DNA of 37,330 bases from Bacteroidales bacterium (GTDB lineage Bacteria > Bacteroidota > Bacteroidia > Bacteroidales > WCHB1-69): NCBI GenBank assembly GCA_017964255.1, contig JAGCSI010000014.1, positions 1 to 37,330 on the forward strand, written 5' to 3'. A program made the position numbers and the translations under genes. Positions within the stretch are counted from its first letter, which is position 1; each line of letters starts with the position of its first letter. Shown piece by piece: positions 34,901 to 37,330 of the stretch. A model generated the notes under the pieces. It did no database searches. It had not been told where the DNA came from and saw only the letters and a list, made by a program, of their open reading frames with translations.

Positions 34901-37330
34901 GTGGTTTCGCAGCCGTATGATATGGCTGTTTATCCTTGTCGGAGCAATACACAGATTGAGTATCCGATTGTTGTGGATGTGGATGGAGATGGTGAGGCCG
35001 AAATTATCACAAGTGGAGCTAATTCGATGACTGACTATGGTCATGTGTATATTTTTAAGTCCGCAGGCGAACCTTGGGCTCCCGCCCGCAAGGTATGGAA
35101 CCAGTACATGTACAATGTTACCAATGTGAATGAGGATTTGACGATTCCACAATATCAGTTTAACAATGCATTGGCGTTCACCGATCCCGAAGGTGTGGTG
35201 AGGAGACCATACAACAACTTCCTGCAGCAGGCTACCACCATCGACCAGTACGGTCGCCCATTTTATGCAGTGGCGGATGTGGCTATGGAGGCATCTGCGT
35301 TCTCGCAGATGCAAGGCAATGATACGCTTGCGCTTACGTTCTCTTATTGCAACCAGGGCGACAACATGCTTAATGCACCCTATACGGTCACTATCTTTGC
35401 CAATGCATACGGTAGTGATACCGTCTGTACGTTTATGGTAAGCGAGAGTCTGCCAGTGGACAGCTGCGTACAGACCAATATGAGCATACCGGTTTCCGCC
35501 CTGTGTGGTTTCCCGAATATAGACAGTCTGGTGATTGCCGTGAACTGTGCGGGTACAGGTATTGCGCAGAACGGCGGACAGCAGCCCGAATGCGATACGA
35601 CGAATAATACGGCGGCGGTGGCCATTACACTGCGTTCCGACACCGCATATCTTAGCGAAACAGCCTGCAACAGTTACTTCTGGTATGGCGATTTGCTCAC
35701 GCAGTCGGGCGAATATACGCATACGCTCTCGAATGCAACGGGATGCGTTAGCGTTGAGGTGCTGAATTTGACGATTATTCCCATGCCGACACTGAGACAT
35801 ACGCAAGATACCGTCATCCTCGCCGGCACCTCGGCAACCTTGTGGGCTACGGGCGCAGATTATATATATTGGACCGATGACAACGACAGTCTCCTGTACA
35901 GTGGTAATACATTGGTGGTCAATCCAGAAACCACCACGACTTATTACCTTGGTGGACAGAATGAACCCGGATGTTCCGTCACTGACACTATCCATGTGAT
36001 TGTGACAGGTTATCCTGACAATGTGGATTCCGCCGATTGTGTCTTCTTCCCGGAGGGGACGGAGTGGGGAATAGGCCAGCCACTGGTTTCATCGGCATCC
36101 GCCATAACGGTTACTACTCCTATGGTGGGCGACATTGACGATGATGGACAACAGGAAGTTGTTTGTCCAGCCGGTAGTTCATCCGTCGTTTCCCGTATTA
36201 ATATTTTTAATGCGGATGCTACGCTGAAATCGTATTTTAATACGGTTGGCTTCTATATTTGGAATTCTGTAGGTCTGGCCAAAGTCAAATGGCAGGGGAA
36301 TGAGTACAAGAACATCATTGTGGTGCTTGGCACAAACAAACGGTTGTATGCTTACGATGCGCAAGGAACGCAATTGTGGCAGTCGAATGCTGCTTTTCAA
36401 GTTAATGAGAGCACCCCTCTGCCAGCCATCTCCTTCGCAGATTTCAACCATGACGGATGGACGGAAATTTATATCGGAGGAGATATTTATGATGCGGCAA
36501 CCGGTGTTCTGTTAAGTAGAGCTTCAGGAAACAAGGGCTATTCGGGACGAACATGGAGTACTCAGAATAATGTCTATCATACGGTTGTCGCCGACTTCTT
36601 TGGCGATTGCGATTTGGAGTTAGTTGCCGGAAATACAATCTATTCAGTGGATATTCAAAGCCGTACGGATTTCAACGCCAACCAGATGACGGTAGTCAAA
36701 GAAGTGCCTCCTGCTGCCATGAAGATGGAGGACAACTCGTCCATTCCTTTCACGGATGGTAACACCTATTTGGCTGACATGAATTTGGATGGCCGATTGG
36801 ATGTGCTGGTAATGAATGTGGATCAGTCCAGTAGGGTTGTGTATTTGTATGTTTGGGATGTTGAGACACAGTCAATCATCTGTTCCAAAAAAATTGCCAA
36901 TGCCCGGAAATTTGGCACACCGCAGATTGGGGATATCAACCAAGATGGTTATGATGAGGTGTGCTTTATCATAGGAACGTATTCAGACCATAGTACAGGC
37001 AACAATGATTTAATATACGCGTTGCAGTATAATCCTCAAAACAGCAACGGCGAGTTGGATGTGTTCTGGACTACCTCACATTCTGACAATTCTGCTTGCA
37101 CAGGCTTGACGCTGTTTGATTTCAATCAGGACGGAATTGCGGAGTTGGTTTACCGAGACCGCTTCAATTTGCGAATTATCAACGGTAGCTTGATTCATCA
37201 TCAGACAGGCGAAGCCGTGACTCAGCCGTACGACATTGCGGTGTCTCCATGTGGCAGTGCCACGGGTATAGAGTATCCTTTGGTGGTTGATGTGGATTTA
37301 GATGGCGAAGCAGAGATTGTGGTAGGAGGC
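31946..37330 (+). CDS. Giant exported protein: Lcl module plus two FG-GAP propeller units (array gene 8, 3' end outside window)
   Basis: The frame is open for 1795 codons to the right edge. Signal peptide MKKYYMLMMILLGCLGFLTAQ. One N-type Lcl module follows (NYRVGDVYTAPDGSKG, FAHGWYLPSSGQLRML, WYWSSAEKDAG, VRAVRTF), then an Ig-like part and two 40-residue Cys-type repeats. Next is a jelly-roll segment (NLVYNGDFEAGNTGFATDY). The rest is a 772-residue unit, repeated. It opens CSVTDTIHVIVTGYP, then has seven DxDxDG-like calcium loops (DIDDDGNQE, DFNHDGWTE, DLYGDNTLE, DINKDGRLD, DLDNDGNAE, DFNQDGYAE, DVDGDGEAE), fitting a seven-bladed FG-GAP propeller. PWAPARKVWNQY and a CARDB-like region follow. 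Related proteins usually end in a T9SS type B tail, which would lie beyond the window. Confidence 0.88.
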   Translation, partial: MKKYYMLMMILLGCLGFLTAQNYRVGDVYTAPDGSKGVVFYIFPNGTGGWVVALDDASANCAWGDASDISALEDHEGLYVQLLLADTSGYANTLAIRNQQNNSGYAAGVVDFAHGWYLPSSGQLRMLHAKKPMLDPVLEVAGGSPFANGWYWSSAEKDAGTAWRVDFGDAVYHGRFNPTSKSDLCHVRAVRTFTYEPAYLWSTGDTTAAVTVIPDETMDYTVTVYGPAGCSGTDAFHLTVVQGTHNAETAVACGSYEWNGAIYTISGTYTYDYTNAEGCSSTDTLHLTVHHSTHNVLDTVVCDSYTWTEGTGETYSISGVYTYAYNDANDCASIDTLYLTIIPMSVLNHAQDTVIIEGTSATLWVSGAEFPVWMNMEGEQLGSGNTLSVTPSVSTAYLVSNFAEGQNLVYNGDFEAGNTGFATDYIYGNTGSHDHYYVGHDIAEMWPWDSPGFPVRDHTSGNGQFLMVDGALQMNTTVWSQSIPVTPHTDYLFSAWLLTDNIAYFKYEINGVQTGIDYSTPETEWIWERYSQVWNSGTDTVAVVKIINRYSYSAGYDYAIDDITFTPLTECSVTDTIHVIVTGYPDNVDSADCTFLPEGTEWGIDQPLISSATALTVTTPMVGDIDDDGNQEILIPDGYYNMSVFRADGSLKSQFHIAGMPGGRAIGSIGLAKVKWQEGEFKNIIVVFGTNKHIYAYDANGIQLWQTAQAFSSYNGENDPLPTISFADFNHDGWTEVYVGGEIYDAATGIFLCKAMGNKGFAGRTWDTQANPYQTIAADLYGDNTLEMAIGNAVYAVDIQSRIDASLNQVTVVRQLPPSVMLMEDNSTIPFTDGNTSLIDINKDGRLDVLVMNVDQANRVVYCYIWDVETQTIICSKKIPNARKFGCPQMGDLDNDGNAEVCFMTGTYSGHGTGANDLIYALKYNELNSNREMDVFWTVSHGDNSACTGLTLFDFNQDGYAELVYRDISYLRIINGSLHHHQTGEVVSQPYDMAVYPCRSNTQIEYPIVVDVDGDGEAEIITSGANSMTDYGHVYIFKSAGEPWAPARKVWNQYMYNVTNVNEDLTIPQYQFNNALAFTDPEGVVRRPYNNFLQQATTIDQYGRPFYAVADVAMEASAFSQMQGNDTLALTFSYCNQGDNMLNAPYTVTIFANAYGSDTVCTFMVSESLPVDSCVQTNMSIPVSALCGFPNIDSLVIAVNCAGTGIAQNGGQQPECDTTNNTAAVAITLRSDTAYLSETACNSYFWYGDLLTQSGEYTHTLSNATGCVSVEVLNLTIIPMPTLRHTQDTVILAGTSATLWATGADYIYWTDDNDSLLYSGNTLVVNPETTTTYYLGGQNEPGCSVTDTIHVIVTGYPDNVDSADCVFFPEGTEWGIGQPLVSSASAITVTTPMVGDIDDDGQQEVVCPAGSSSVVSRINIFNADATLKSYFNTVGFYIWNSVGLAKVKWQGNEYKNIIVVLGTNKRLYAYDAQGTQLWQSNAAFQVNESTPLPAISFADFNHDGWTEIYIGGDIYDAATGVLLSRASGNKGYSGRTWSTQNNVYHTVVADFFGDCDLELVAGNTIYSVDIQSRTDFNANQMTVVKEVPPAAMKMEDNSSIPFTDGNTYLADMNLDGRLDVLVMNVDQSSRVVYLYVWDVETQSIICSKKIANARKFGTPQIGDINQDGYDEVCFIIGTYSDHSTGNNDLIYALQYNPQNSNGELDVFWTTSHSDNSACTGLTLFDFNQDGIAELVYRDRFNLRIINGSLIHHQTGEAVTQPYDIAVSPCGSATGIEYPLVVDVDLDGEAEIVVGG
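33656..35971 (+). repeat. First copy of 2,316-bp intragenic repeat (propeller unit)
   Basis: The unit begins at TGTTCCGTCACCGAC (Cys-Ser-Val-Thr-Asp) and includes seven calcium-loop motifs, the APARKVWNQY motif, a CARDB-like region, one 40-residue repeat (CNSYFWYGDLLTQSGEYTH) and an Ig-like end. It is followed head-to-tail by the second copy in the same frame. Confidence 0.85.
35972..37330 (+). repeat. Second copy of the intragenic propeller repeat (cut by window edge)
   Basis: Starts at TGTTCCGTCACTGAC and follows the first copy colinearly through seven matching motifs (DIDDDGQQE, DFNHDGWTE, DFFGDCDLE, DMNLDGRLD, DINQDGYDE, DFNQDGIAE, DVDLDGEAE). Synonymous differences are spread throughout, so the duplication is not very recent. 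Confidence 0.85.

Noticed and set aside
34799-35995. Long minus-strand open frame of about 398 codons opposite array gene 8
   Set aside because: It lies entirely antisense to the giant gene's propeller and CARDB-like regions, whose sense frame has clear domains. The antisense product has no recognisable motif or signal peptide.

Overview
The window reads as chromosomal DNA of a member of the Bacteroidota, most likely Bacteroidales. The evidence is type IX secretion (T9SS) sorting domains of both type A and type B, -7 promoter boxes of the Bacteroidota form TAnnTTTG in front of several genes, a GWxTD-domain protein, DUF2851, a PG1098-like methyltransferase, RnfDGEA, and weak Shine-Dalgarno signals. 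Genus cannot be fixed from this sequence.

Left part (1-6312, all minus strand): a secreted fibronectin-type-III protein that runs off the left edge, preceded by a catalytically dead M16 peptidase homologue. Upstream lies an ECF sigma factor overlapping a membrane protein that looks like an anti-sigma factor fused to a type B sorting domain. Then come DUF2851 and a tRNA-Ala(GGC) with its own promoter and terminator.

Middle part (6313-19137, plus strand): a spacer built of degenerate 8-bp repeats leads into argF, a GWxTD protein, a T9SS type A cargo and a dihydrouridine synthase. rnfD-G-E-A follows without rnfB or rnfC, then a PG1098-like methyltransferase carrying an in-frame palindromic repeat insert, a carboxypeptidase-regulatory-domain protein, and groES-groEL. 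The groESL promoter has a perfect sigma-54 -24/-12 match next to two inverted repeats and no CIRCE element.

Right part (19138-37330): after a 620-bp spacer holding an inverted gene fragment lies the most unusual locus, eight consecutive plus-strand genes for exported proteins built from Lcl/DUF1566-like (C-type-lectin-fold) domains. The first gene has an IgGFc-binding-like region plus one C-type Lcl module. Six middle genes each have an N-type and a C-type module joined by an Ig-like and a Cys-containing repeat linker. The last, very large gene has one N-type module followed by two copies of a seven-motif FG-GAP propeller unit and leaves the window still open. In each module the segment between the conserved YWSS and VRxVR motifs is highly divergent. 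The layout suggests an expanding array of surface or periplasmic ligand-binding proteins that grows by recombination between modules. No reverse transcriptase, recombinase, CRISPR array or insertion sequence was seen.
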